From Verrucomicrobiia bacterium (GTDB taxonomy: Bacteria; Verrucomicrobiota; Verrucomicrobiia; Verrucomicrobiales; Akkermansiaceae): a DNA stretch of 63,013 nt. A model generated the notes under the pieces. The model searched no databases. It was not told the origin of the DNA and saw nothing but the letters and a program-made list of their open reading frames with translations. Made by a program: the position numbers and the translations under genes. Below are positions 1 to 10,800 of the stretch, piece by piece. The DNA lies in the NCBI GenBank assembly GCA_030431475.1, contig JAUIJD010000028.1, positions 1 through 63,013 on the forward strand, given 5' to 3'. Positions within the stretch are counted from its first letter, which is position 1. Each line of letters begins with the position of its first letter.

Positions 1-170
1 ACGGGCTACGCCCTACGCTGCGATCCCGACCGAGGAGCTACCGAGAACCAAACGAATACAAACAAACAACCGATCCAGCACTCGCAGCCGAACCCTGATC
101 AATTTGCAGAACTTGACGGACGCAACTTGAGAGCGAGGTGGGGCCAACCGCCCCGGTCGTCCGGGCGGCA

Positions 171-227
171 GGGTAGGGACAAGCGCCCTCGCTTGTCCTG
201 AGGTCGGCCGAGGCGTCCGACCCTACC
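171..227. repeat. Double-hairpin intergenic element
   Basis: Two adjacent palindromes are visible: GACAAGCG/CGCTTGTC (178-185 and 190-197, 4-nt loop) and GGTCGG/CCGACC (202-207 and 217-222). Outer GGTAGGG/CCCTACC arms enclose both. The element lies just downstream of the terminator of the minus-strand PEP-CTERM gene. Bases 1-170 hold no gene that I can support; frames there are GC-rich shadows. Confidence 0.55.
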
Positions 228-228
228 G

Positions 229-265
229 AAAAAAAGCCCGGGCGGCGCGGGGCCGACCGGGCTTT
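229..265 (-). terminator. Rho-independent terminator
   Basis: On the minus strand a 9-bp stem (AAAGCCCGG/CCGGGCTTT, arms at 257-265 and 233-241) is followed by a run of about seven T residues. It sits 24 bp past the stop codon of the minus-strand PEP-CTERM gene and is the best-formed intrinsic terminator in the window. Confidence 0.8.
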
Positions 266-288
266 GAAGGGAAGAAGCGGACGCCGAA

Positions 289-954
289 TCAGCGGCGGCG
301 CCGAAGCAGGCCGAGAAGACCAACGCCGCCGAGGAGGGCGATGGAGGGCTCGGGGACCGGGGACAGAGCCGAGAAGCCCACTGAATTGTCGGTCCCTGCG
401 GTGGCGGAGTCGGCCGCGCTCTGTCCGATCTCCGACCACACGGCGAAGTCGCTGAAGATGCTGCCGGAGGCAAGATCGTAGCCGGCACCGGTCCCGGTGC
501 GGACGATGGAAGTGTTGGCTCCCTCCGAGCCCGCGTCGGTGAAGGAAATGGCATCGAGAATATTCGCGGTGTTGTAGGTGGCGGTCGAGTAGAGGACCAT
601 GCTGTCGTCACCGTTGAAGTTGATCACGCCACTGGTGAAGTCGGCGCTGAACTGGGCATGACCTGAATTGGCGATGACGATGGTCGCACCGCCGGCGACT
701 GTCGACCCGCCGAAGAGGGAGGCCAGATCGGCGGACGAGTTGGGTGCTCCGCCGTCGGCTTTCCAATTCTCGGTGTTCGCGTTGCTCCAGAGTGTCAGTG
801 TGTAGTTGCTGACATCGAGCGGGCTGCTGCTGGTGTTGGTCAGCTCGATGTATTTGTTGAAGCTCGAACCTTCGTAGTATTGGGTGATGATCAGAGCGGC
901 GGGAGCGGATTGGATCAGCGCGATCGTGCCGAGGAGTGCAAACCTAAGTTTCAT
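289..954 (-). CDS. PEP-CTERM protein with lamin-tail-like domain
   Basis: 221-residue exported protein. Residues 1-19 form a signal peptide ending in SAPAA. The body opens with a pattern typical of the lamin-tail (LTD) beta fold: an EGS...NKYIEL stretch followed by a conserved NYTLTLW. The C-terminus (about 200-221) is a textbook PEP-CTERM signal: VPEPS, a hydrophobic segment, then four arginines. It is probably processed by an exosortase and attached to, or released from, the cell surface. It is a single transcription unit with its own intrinsic terminator. The ligand or role is unknown. The start is the ATG directly before the signal peptide; the leader is C-rich and lacks a clear Shine-Dalgarno sequence. 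Confidence 0.85.
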   Translation of the reverse strand: MKLRFALLGTIALIQSAPAALIITQYYEGSSFNKYIELTNTSSSPLDVSNYTLTLWSNANTENWKADGGAPNSSADLASLFGGSTVAGGATIVIANSGHAQFSADFTSGVINFNGDDSMVLYSTATYNTANILDAISFTDAGSEGANTSIVRTGTGAGYDLASGSIFSDFAVWSEIGQSAADSATAGTDNSVGFSALSPVPEPSIALLGGVGLLGLLRRRR

Positions 955-1163
955 GAGCCAGGGGAGTTGATTTTGGGGTGGGAGATCGGATTGGTGCTGT
1001 AGGAGGTGGTGACGATTGGAACGGGGATGTGATTGCGGGAAAGACGAGCCCTGTTGAAGCGGGAGTATGTTACATATCCGTCAGAAGCATCTCGCCTTCC
1101 CGGTATCGGCAGCAGAATCGGTGCCAGAACCGGAGCTGAGATTCAAGCAATCTCGTGCGCACC

Positions 1164-1700
1164 TCATGTCGCCTGCTCGCCCCGCGCCATGACCACCTTG
1201 CCCGTCCGGACGGTTTCGATGATCTGAAACTGCGAAAACATGCCGATGGCGGAGTCGATTTTCCGTGATCCGCCGTGAATCGTGACGATCATGGACGTTG
1301 GCGTGAGATCGACGGTCTTGCCGCCGAAGTGCTCGGTGATCTGGAGGGCGTGGGAGCGCTCCTCGGGCGAGCACTTGATCTTGATCAGCAGCAGTTCGCG
1401 GGTGACCGACTCGTCGGAGGTGTGCTCGAAGCAGTGGATCACGTCGACCAGCTTGTGGACCTGCTTGATGATCTGCTCGAGGCCTCCCGGGCTGCCGGAG
1501 ATGCCGATGGTCATGCGCGAGAAGCGCTTGTCGCGGCCCTGGGAGACGACCAGCGAGTCGATGTTGAAGCCGCGGCGGGCGAACACCTGGCAGATGCGCA
1601 TCAGCACCCCGGCCTTGTTGTTGACGAAGACGGAGAGGGTGTGGGTGGTCTGGCTCTTCGGAGGATCGACCGGGGTGTCGGTGGTGATGACGGTGCTCAT
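1164..1700 (-). CDS. ilvN: Acetolactate synthase small (regulatory) subunit
   Basis: 178 residues, the normal size for the regulatory subunit of acetohydroxyacid synthase (branched-chain amino acid synthesis). An N-terminal ACT domain is recognisable from HTLSVFVNNKAGVLMRI and the RRGFNIDSL motif (residues about 18-45), followed by the conserved C-terminal domain. It binds the catalytic subunit encoded just upstream and confers feedback control by valine-type effectors, as known for the family. I prefer the ATG at 1700 (MSTVITTD) over an in-frame TTG at 1721. It follows ilvB by about 100 bp that contain an imperfect inverted repeat. Confidence 0.93.
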   Translation of the reverse strand: MSTVITTDTPVDPPKSQTTHTLSVFVNNKAGVLMRICQVFARRGFNIDSLVVSQGRDKRFSRMTIGISGSPGGLEQIIKQVHKLVDVIHCFEHTSDESVTRELLLIKIKCSPEERSHALQITEHFGGKTVDLTPTSMIVTIHGGSRKIDSAIGMFSQFQIIETVRTGKVVMARGEQAT

Positions 1701-1726
1701 TTTCGAAATCCTAGTGATCAAATTCT

Positions 1727-1797
1727 AATGCCAAAACCGAAGTGCGGCGCTTTGAGCCAATGGTTGTTTCGGGATTGGTGCTTCGGAATTTGGCATT
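1727..1797. repeat. Imperfect inverted repeat between ilvB and ilvN
   Basis: AATGCCAAAACCGAAG (1727-1742) is mirrored by CTTCGGAATTTGGCATT (1781-1797), with about 38 nt between them. The arms pair except for small internal differences. Related AATGCCAAATGTCGAATG wording occurs near 21414-21431, which suggests a dispersed intergenic repeat rather than a gene-specific attenuator. Confidence 0.5.
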
Positions 1798-1803
1798 CGT
1801 TCC

Positions 1804-3531
1804 TCAGGTCGAGCCGGTGGGCTTGGCCATCTTGTGCTTGGGCGGCTCGGTGATCATGTCCTCGAGGGCGGCCCCGGCGGGGATCATGGGGAAGACGTTG
1901 TCGGTCTTGACGCACTCGGCGTGGATCAGGATGGGGCCGTCGTTGTAGTCGAGGGCCTTGGCGACCATGCGCGAGACGTCGGCGGGGCGCTTGATGTTGA
2001 CGCTCGGGATGCCGTAGGCGCCGGCGAGCTTGCCGAAGTCGGGGTTGCCGATGAGATCGACGCCCGACTCGCGGTTGTCGAAGAACAGCTCCTGCCACTG
2101 GCGGACCATGCCGAGGTAGTGGTTGTTGAGGACCACGATCTTGAGCGGCAGCTTGTGGATGGCCGCGGTGGCGAGCTCGAAGAGGGTCATCTGGAAGCCG
2201 CCGTCGCCGCAGAAGGTGATGACCGTCTTGTCCGGGCAGGCGAACTGGGCGCCGATGGCGGCGGGGAAGCCGAAGCCCATGGTGCCGGCACCGCCGGAGG
2301 AGAGCCACTCGTGGGGGCGGTCGTTGAGGAAGAACTGGGCCGCCCACATCTGGTGCTGGCCGACGTCGGTCGAGACGATCGCCTTGCCCTGGGTCTGGAG
2401 GTAGAACTCCTGGATCACCTGCTGCATGCGCAGGCCGCCCTGCTTGCGGAAGGTGAGCGGGTGCTTCTTCTTGTAGCTGTTGAGCTTGTCGAGCCACGGT
2501 TTGGTCTCGAGGGCGGCGGCCCGCAGGTTGAGTTCGTGGAGGGCCGCCTTGGCGTCGCCGATGATCTGGACGTCGGGCCGGATCATCTTGTTCATCTCCG
2601 CCGGATCGATGTCGATGTGGATGATGTTGGCGTTGCGGCCGAACATGTGCGGCTTGCCGATGATGCGGTCGTCGAAGCGGGAGCCGATGTTGAGGATGAG
2701 GTCGGCCTCGACGATGGCCTTGTTGGCGTAGGCGGTGCCGTGCATGCCCAGCATGCCGAGGGAAAGCTCGTGGGTTTCCGGGAACACGCCCTTGCCGAGC
2801 AGGGTGGTGGTGACCGGGCAGCCGAGGGTCTCGGCGAACTCGACGAGCTGCTCACCGGCGCGGGCGATCATGGCTCCCTGGCCGGCGAGGATCACCGGCT
2901 GGCGGGCGTGGGAGATCATCCGCACGGCCTGTTCGACGGCCTCGGGGTCGATGGCGAAGGCTTCCTCGGGATGGTAGCCGGGAAGGTCGAGTTCGGGATC
3001 CATCTCGCCGGTGAACTCGGCCGAGGAGATGTCCTTGGGGATGTCGATGAGCACCGGCCCGGGGCGACCGGTGGTGGCGATGTGATAGGCCTCGCGGGCG
3101 ATCTTCGGCAGGTCGTTGGTCTCCTTGACCAGGTAGTTGTGCTTCACCACCGGCATGGTGATGCCGAAGATGTCAGCTTCCTGGAAGGCGTCCTTGCCGA
3201 GCATCCAGGTGACCTGCTGGCCGCAGAGCACGATCATCGGCACCGAGTCCATGTGCGCGGTCATGAGCCCGGTCACCGTATTCCCGGCGCCGGGGCCCGA
3301 GGTCACCAGCACGGCGGCCGGCTTGCCGGTCGCGCGGGCGTAGCCGTCGGCCATGTGCACGGCGCCCTGCTCGTGGCGCACGAGCACGAACTGCATTTTG
3401 GTCTCGACCGTTTCGAGGGCATCGAAGATGGGAATGGCCGCCCCGCCGGAGTAGCCGAAGATGTACTCGATTCCGAGGTCCTCGAGGGTCTTGATGAGCG
3501 CCTGAGCGCCGTCGAGTGGGGTGTTGCTCAT
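1804..3531 (-). CDS. ilvB: Acetolactate synthase large (catalytic) subunit
   Basis: 575-residue ThDP enzyme that condenses pyruvate with pyruvate or 2-ketobutyrate, the first common step of valine, leucine and isoleucine synthesis. The N-terminal PYR domain carries the catalytic glutamate in RHEQGAVHMADGYAR; a central domain follows (about 190-330); the C-terminal PP domain has the ThDP/Mg motif GDGGFQM, closing with VVLNNH. Length is normal and no lesions are seen. It is transcribed ahead of ilvN on the same strand. The ATG start is followed immediately by conserved sequence (ALIKTLEDLGIEYIFGYSGG). Confidence 0.96.
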   Translation of the reverse strand: MSNTPLDGAQALIKTLEDLGIEYIFGYSGGAAIPIFDALETVETKMQFVLVRHEQGAVHMADGYARATGKPAAVLVTSGPGAGNTVTGLMTAHMDSVPMIVLCGQQVTWMLGKDAFQEADIFGITMPVVKHNYLVKETNDLPKIAREAYHIATTGRPGPVLIDIPKDISSAEFTGEMDPELDLPGYHPEEAFAIDPEAVEQAVRMISHARQPVILAGQGAMIARAGEQLVEFAETLGCPVTTTLLGKGVFPETHELSLGMLGMHGTAYANKAIVEADLILNIGSRFDDRIIGKPHMFGRNANIIHIDIDPAEMNKMIRPDVQIIGDAKAALHELNLRAAALETKPWLDKLNSYKKKHPLTFRKQGGLRMQQVIQEFYLQTQGKAIVSTDVGQHQMWAAQFFLNDRPHEWLSSGGAGTMGFGFPAAIGAQFACPDKTVITFCGDGGFQMTLFELATAAIHKLPLKIVVLNNHYLGMVRQWQELFFDNRESGVDLIGNPDFGKLAGAYGIPSVNIKRPADVSRMVAKALDYNDGPILIHAECVKTDNVFPMIPAGAALEDMITEPPKHKMAKPTGST

Positions 3532-3665
3532 GAAAATTGGAGTTGAGCGGCAAAAGGGGGCTTTTCCGGGGAAAATGCAATCCCAAAAACTGGAGATTCC
3601 GGATCAAAGTGATCCCTCGGCGGAGGGTGGTCCATGAAAGATCGGGTGACAAAGGAGTAAGTTGC

Positions 3666-4613
3666 CTATTTGCTGCCGATGAAGGAGGTGAGAATGGCTG
3701 AGATGGTGGCCAGTGAGTTTCCTTCGAGGCGGTTGTTCACGTAGAGGTAGCCCTTGCGCTTCGGTTTCTTCTTCAGGGAGTCGCGGAGCATCCGGAGTGC
3801 GGCTTTCCGGGCCTCGGGACGGGGTTCGCGCAGGCGGTCGTAGGGTTGGAAGGAATCGACGGCCTCTTGATAGGCGCGACCGGGCTTGAGGAGGAGTCGC
3901 ATGCCGCAGGCGGCCTGGAGGCGATCGACCGGGCGCTGGTCGAGTTGATCTCCGCTGGGGGGCATCCGCTGCCAGTGATTGTAGACGTGGCCGACGTGGT
4001 GGCGGTCGATGAGGTCGAAGTACTCGTCGCGGAGCAGGGAGGGATTCCGGAGTTCGATGCCGAAGTCCCACTCCCGGGTTGGCAGGGCGCCGAGAAACCG
4101 GTCGAGGAGTTGGAGGAACTCCCGGCCATTCTCGAAGTCGCCTTTCCGGAAGCGGGTGAACTCGAAGATGAGAAGGCCGGTTTTGTCGCGGTAGGGCTCG
4201 AGCGGGCGGAGGAAGGACTCCAGAAGCACGCCGGGCTCGAGGAATACCGGATTGGGTTCTCCGGCGTATTCTCCATGTCGCGGGAGCTTGGGGAATCTCC
4301 GGGTGGTGACCGTGTCCGTGACCTTGTGGGAGAAGCGAAAGCCGTCGGGCACCTGATCATGGATGCCGGCGAGGAACTTCGCCCCGGGGAAGCGGTAGAA
4401 GGAAGCGTCGACGCAGACGCTCGGAAAGGTTTCGGCGTACTCGGCCAGGCACTCGCGCTCGAAGCGGGCCGTGCTGAAGCGGCCGCGGGTGAGGTAGCGC
4501 TGCTCCTCGTAGAGCTGCCCCAGCCAACCGGGATACTTCCACGAAGAGGTGCCGAGGAACACGCCGCGATCCGCGAGATCACGGAGGGTCGGTCGCAGCT
4601 CGGCGAGGGTCAT
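3666..4613 (-). CDS. DUF72 (YecE-like) TIM-barrel protein
   Basis: 315 residues. Family signatures of DUF72 are visible: GTSSWKYPGWLGQLY near the N-terminus, RFSHKVTDTVT in the middle, LIFEFTRF, and a C-terminal GYLYVNNRLEGNSLATI. DUF72 proteins have a TIM-barrel fold with an unestablished biochemical role. The gene stands alone and is divergent from the giant repeat-protein gene. The start is an ATG at 4613 without an obvious Shine-Dalgarno sequence. It is somewhat longer than typical YecE, but no extra domain is apparent. Confidence 0.88.
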   Translation of the reverse strand: MTLAELRPTLRDLADRGVFLGTSSWKYPGWLGQLYEEQRYLTRGRFSTARFERECLAEYAETFPSVCVDASFYRFPGAKFLAGIHDQVPDGFRFSHKVTDTVTTRRFPKLPRHGEYAGEPNPVFLEPGVLLESFLRPLEPYRDKTGLLIFEFTRFRKGDFENGREFLQLLDRFLGALPTREWDFGIELRNPSLLRDEYFDLIDRHHVGHVYNHWQRMPPSGDQLDQRPVDRLQAACGMRLLLKPGRAYQEAVDSFQPYDRLREPRPEARKAALRMLRDSLKKKPKRKGYLYVNNRLEGNSLATISAILTSFIGSK

Positions 4614-4832
4614 TGAGTAAAAGAATGGCGATGAGAGAGGGCGAAAACAGAATGATTTTTTAAATATACTTGAATAATTCGAAAAACTTTACTATCAGCC
4701 AACCCGTCACAAGTTCCGCGTTCCCCTCGCGACCCTTGGAGCCTCCTCTGCTGAAGCCGCCGGACCGGCGGTTGCTTGAGGGGTTCTCCGGAGTTTCAAG
4801 GGGGGCGTTTCACCCCAGACACTCCCCTATCC
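4614..4832. promoter_or_regulatory. Divergent intergenic region with AT-rich promoter-like core
   Basis: This 219-bp gap separates the minus-strand DUF72 gene from the plus-strand giant gene. An unusually AT-rich block (4654-4695) contains TATACT (4665-4670), a plausible -10 element for the plus strand, and TTGAATAATTCGAA, a near-palindrome. No convincing -35 was found. The remainder is GC-rich and shows no gene. Confidence 0.3.
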
Positions 4833-7800
4833 ATGAATTCGACACCTGCCCGCTTCGGCGGTGGTTTTCGGCTGTGCGCGATGATGCTCGGCCTGATCGT
4901 CTTCCCGCATGCGACGTCGGCGGCTCAGAATCCGCCGCCGACCCAGGTCTTCTACATCCCGTTCTCCGAGGATGCCCAGTTGACCGGCTTCGATGCGATC
5001 AACTCGGTCGCCGGTGATCCGCTGGCCGTATTCGTCACCTTCTCGACGGTCGCCGATGACACGGTGATCTACTACGATCATTGGGAGGACGGCTACGAGA
5101 CCGACATCACCAACCCGGTGCAATCGACGACCCTGGTGTTCGGGGACGGGGATTCCAGCAACGGCTATCCTCCGGGCAACGCCGCCGACCTGATTTCGGC
5201 AGGAACCGTCTTCGACCTGCGGAATTTCGTCGAAACCGGAACGCTGGGCGATGTGATCGACTACGACGCGCGTGACAAGGTGGCTTCCTTCAAGCCGATC
5301 TCGCTGACCAAGACCTGCTTCCCCGCCGGGACCAACACGCTTCTCGCGGGATGCGTGGAAATCTTCGAGCAGGGGCTCTGGGGAACCGAGTACCGGGTGC
5401 CCGTGGGCGAGGACATGCCGGTCTCTTCGGCGTCGGGGAACCTGACCTATGACGAGAACTGCTTCAGCTACGTGGCGGTGTCGATCAGCGCCGGCAAGGA
5501 CGGCGCTTCGGTCCAGGTCGACAAAGACAACGACGGCAGCTTCGAGGAGAGCGTGACCCTCGGGGAGGGGGAAACCGTGTACTACGAGGGTATCGACACC
5601 GGGGCCCGGATCCTGGCGGACAACCCGGTGCAGGCGGTGCTCTTCACCGGTACAGTGGAATCGAACTACGCCAGTCGGGATACCATGCTGCTGCCGGTGT
5701 ACCGCTGGGCGACCGACTACTACGCGCCGGTGACGACCGGAGCGGGGGACGGCACGGTCACCTTTCTCTACAACCCGGGAGCCTCGCCGATCACGGTTTC
5801 CTACGACTACCGAAACAGCGACTCGAGCTACGTGACCGGCACGGTGAACGTGCCGGCCGGCGGCAACGCGCGGGTCGCGATGTCCGAGGGCAACGGTTCG
5901 ACGCATTTCGGCGCCTACCGTTTCTACACGACCGGGGCCAACCCGGAGGAGTTCTATGCGATCAGCACCATCGACGCCGACGCGAGCGACGGCAACAACC
6001 AGGCCTGGGACGGCGGTTTCACCCTGGTCGGGTATCCGTCACTGACCACCCAGGCGCTGGTCAGCCTGGGCATCGGGCGCGACCCCTACTCGGCGGTGAA
6101 CCCCACGGAGAACGGCAACCCGGTGTGGATGACGACGGTGGGCAACGGCGACACGCCGGCGCGGGTGTATGTCGATTACAACGGCGACAATTCCGGTGCG
6201 CTGACCGACCCGAACGGGAACTTCTATGACGTCCACTACGACGTGCGCGAGCTGGTGCAGCTCAAGCTCTTCGATCCGGACGGCGACCAGAGCGGAATGC
6301 TGATCTACACCCTCGATCCGTCGGTGCGGGTCGCGGCGGTGTGGGGTCAGGACCCGGACATCGCCCAGGGCGGCCAGCCCGGTCTGGACGTGGCGGCGCT
6401 GGTGCCGCCGCTGCGCGAAGGGGCGGCGGGCAAGCAGGCTCGGATCGGCGACGACGTCGATGGCGACGGACAGATGAGCACCGGCGATGTGCTCGAGTAC
6501 CGCATCCGCGCGGTGAACACGGCACGGACCTCGATTCCGGGGCCCTTCACCGTGACCGACAACCTGCCGGCCGAGGTGGACTACGTTCCCGGATCGACGC
6601 GCTACCGCTTCATGGTCGGTGGGGCGTGGCTCGACTGGGTGAGCGTGCCGGATGACGGATCGGGCACGGCGTTTCCGCTGGACGGAAGCGGCTATGCGGT
6701 CGTGGGGGCCGTGGAGGTGGGTGGCGAGATCGAGGTCTCCTTCGAGGCCACGGTGTCGCTCGCGCCGGCCGGTGATTCGCTGGTGAATACCGGCACCGTC
6801 GAGATTTCCCCCTATGGTCTGGTCATCCCCATCGAGTCCGAGGACGTACTCTACGGCACGCTGGGCGACCGGGTCTGGAACGATATCGACGGCGACGGCG
6901 TGCAGGACGGCGGCGAACCGGGGATCAACGGGATCACCGTCTTCGCCGACCTCGATGACGACGGGGTCCAGGATGCGGACGAACCTTCTGCCGTGACGAA
7001 CGGGGACGGCGACTACCGGATCACCGGCCTGACCTCCGGCACCTACGTCGTGCGGGTGGATCCCGGTGATATCGCGGCCATCGATCCGCGCTTCGGGCCG
7101 AGCGGGGATCTCGACGGGACTCTGACACCCCATGAGGCGACCGCCGCGCTCGGACCTGCGGAGGACCGGACGGATGTGGATTTCGGCTACAAGATCGGCG
7201 CCAGTGTGGGCGACCGTGTCTGGGCGGACTTCGACGGCGACGGCGTGCAGGAAGCCGGCGAGCCCGGGATCAACGGGGTGCGGGTGTATCTCGATCTGAA
7301 CGGCAACAACTCCTTCGATTCCGGCGAGCCGTTTTCGATCACCTTCGGCGACGGGGATTACTTCATCGGGAACCTGGATCCGGGAACCTACGAGGTTCGG
7401 GTCGATACCGGCACGCTTCCCGGCGCCGCGACGCAGACCCACGACCTGAACGGCGCGCTCGATCACGAGGGCTCGGTCAGTCTGTCCGGGGTCGAGCACC
7501 GGGACGACCTGGATTTCGGCTACCGCGGTTCGCTTTCGATCGGGGATCTGGTGTGGGAGGACATCAATGCCGATGGCATCGCCTCCAGCGGCTACGACAT
7601 CATCGACGGCCGGATCGACATCAACGGAGACGGATTCGTGAGTGGGTCCGACGACGGGTTTGCCGCCGGTTATGACATCATCGACGGGGGCGTCGATATC
7701 ACGGGGAACGGATCGATTTCGAACTTTGACGACGGCTCGATCGCCGGGTTCACGGTGATCAACGGCGAGATCGATGCGAACGGCAATGGTTCCGTGTCGG

Positions 7801-10800
7801 GCGCGGACGATCTCGATGATGCCATCGCCGGAGGGTCGGCGGAGTCGGGCATTGCCGGCGTGCGGGTCTATCTCGATGCGAACGGCAATGGTCAGTTCGA
7901 CTCGAACGAAGCGTCGGACGTGACGGACTCGATCGGCAACTACTCGATCGGAAATCTTTTCAACGGTGCCTACTTGGTGCGGGTCGATGAAAGCACGCTG
8001 CCCGCGAGCTACGTGCAGACCTACGACCTGACCGACCCGGTCGATGACTCCACCGCCGAGATCACGCTTTCCGGCGCGAGCCGCGACGATGTCGATTTCG
8101 GCTACCGCAACGACGCGACCCTCGGGGATCTGGTGTGGAACGACCGCGACGGCGACGGGGTGCGCGATGCCGGCGAGCCGGGCATTGAAGGGGTGCTCGT
8201 ATATATCGATGCCGACGGTGACAACCGCTTCGACCAGGGGGTTGAAACGCTGACCTACACCGACATCGACGGCTACTATGTCTTCGAGAACCTCGCGGAC
8301 GGCACCTATCAGGTGCGGGTCGAGATCAGCACCTTGCCCCAGGGTTCGACGCAGACCTACGACCTCACGGGAGGGCTCGACCACGAGGCGAGCCGCACGC
8401 TTGCCGTGAGCGAGGATGCGACGGATGTCGATTTCGGCTACCGCGCGTCGGCTTCGTTCGGAGACTTCGTCTGGAGCGACACCGATGGCGACGGCGTTCA
8501 GGACGGCGGAGAGCCCGGGATCTCCGGCGTGACCGTCTATGCGGACATCAACGGCAACGGCGTCTTCGATGCCGCCACCGAGCCCTCGGCGGTGACCGAC
8601 GGCAGCGGTGCCTACACGATCGGCAATCTGGTGCCCGGCACCTACACCGCGCGGGTCGATCCCTCGAGCCTGCCGGCCGGGGTCGTGCAGACCTACGACC
8701 TCGCCGGGGCGCTGGATCATGCCGCGACCTTCTCGCTGAGTGCCACGCAGGCCCGGACCGACGTCGATTTCGGCTACGCACCCGGGGCGACGATCGGGGA
8801 TTTCGTCTGGGAAGACACGGACGGCGACGGCGTGCAGGATGGAGGAGAGCCCGGCCTTGCGGGGGTGGGGGTGACGCTGTATCGGGCGTCCGACGACGCG
8901 ATCGTGGCAACCACCACGACGGCGGGAGACGGATCCTACGAGTTCGCCGGACTCGCGCCCGGCACCTACTATCTGGTCTTCGCCGCGGTCGGTGGCTACG
9001 AAAGAACGGCCGTCGATCAGGGAGCCGATACGGCCGACAGCGATGCGGCCCTGGCCACCGGGCGGACCGCCAATGTGACGGTTGTCGGGGGTGAGACGAA
9101 TTCGACCCTCGACGCCGGCTACTATCAACCCGGCTCCATCGGGGACTTCGTATGGGAGGATACCGATGGCAACGGCGTGCAGGACGGAGGCGAGCCGGGT
9201 CTCGGGGCGGTTTCGGTCGATCTCTTCCGTCCCGGCTTCGGTCCGGACGGGATCCCCGGCAACACCGACGACGACGACGCGGTGGCGACGACCGTCAGCG
9301 GCGGAGACGGCTCCTATGTTTTCGCGGGACTCGTTCCCGGCGACTACGTGGTCGTCTTCGGCGACGTGACCGACTATGAGCGTTCGCCGGAGGGTGAAGG
9401 CACGGCCGCGACCGACAGCGACGCGGACACGGATGGCTCGAGCTCCCCGGTGACCGTGGCGTCCGGACAGGATGTCGATGACATCGATGCCGGTTACTTC
9501 CCGGTGGGCTCGATCAGCGGCTCGGTGCTCGCCGACCTCGACGGAAACGGCACGGGTGACGCGGGAATCGGCGGCGTGACGATCCGGCTTCTGGATTCCT
9601 CGGGGAATCCAGTCCTGGATGAATCCAGCAATCCGATCACGACCCTCACCGCCGGAGACGGCAGCTACTCCTTCGACGACCTTCCGCTGGGTGACTACCG
9701 GATTTCGCAGGACCAGCCGTCCGGCTACCTCAGCGTCAGCGACACGGATGGTCCAAACGACAACCTGATCGGCGATGTGACTCCGGTGACCGTGACGGCC
9801 GGCGCCGACAACGGCGGCAACGACTTCATCGAAATCCAGCCCGGCTCGATCTCCGGAACGGTGCGGGTCGATATCGACAACGACGACCTGCCCGAACAGC
9901 CGCTCGCCGGCGTGACGGTGACCCTCCAGGACGCTTCGGGGAACGACATCGACAGCGACCCCGGCACTCCCGGAGTTCAGCCGACGACCGATGTGACCGA
10001 CGTGAACGGAGACTACGGCTTCGGTGGCCTGCTGCCGGGGAACTACCAGGTGGTCGAGAGTGATCCAGCCGGCTACGCGTCGGTGAGCGACATCGACGGC
10101 GCCAACAACAACGTGATTGGCGACGAGACGCCGATCAGCGTCACGGCGGGCGCGGCGAACACCGGCAATGACTTCGTGGATGAGCAGCTTTGCACCATCT
10201 CGGGAACGGTGCTGGCCGACACCGATGGCAATGGATCGGGCGATGCCGGCATCGAGAACGTGGTGGTGACCTTGACCGATGCCGCCGGCAATCCGATCGA
10301 CGGCGACACGGTGACGCCCGGCGTGCAGCCGGTGACCACCACGACCGATTCGAACGGCGACTATGTTTTCCCGAACGTGCTTCCGGGCGACTACGGGGTT
10401 TCCGAGTCCCAGCCGGCCGGCTACGCGAGCGTCGCCGACGGTGACCGCACGACTCCATCGGACGACGCGGCCAACGTCGATACCGGCGACGACTTCATCC
10501 CGGTCAGCGTGCTGAACGGCGAGAGCGACGACGGCAACGACTTCATCGAGGTCGAGTATGGCTCGATCGCCGGCACCGTGCTGGCGGATACCGACGACAA
10601 CGGCACCGGGGATGCCCCTCTTGAGAATGTCGAACTGGCCCTGCTCGACGGTCTGGGCAATCCGGTTCTCGACGGTGGGAATCCGGTGACCACGACCACC
10701 GATGCAAGCGGCAACTACCGTTTCGATGACCTGCTTCCCGGCGACTACCAGGTGGCCGAGACCCAGCCGTCGGGCTACGGTAGCGTGTCCGACGTCGATG

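Noticed and set aside
1834-3546. Long plus-strand frame over ilvB, and similar frames over glnD (49662-51716) and the pseudosulfatase (35177-37228)
   Set aside because: Mirror frames of well-identified genes with low-complexity Gly/Val/Asp/Glu composition.
7200-9500. Tandem similarity that could be taken for a repeat array or CRISPR
   Set aside because: The repeats are protein-coding SdrD B domains of ~110 residues with diverged DNA; no short identical direct repeats with unique spacers.
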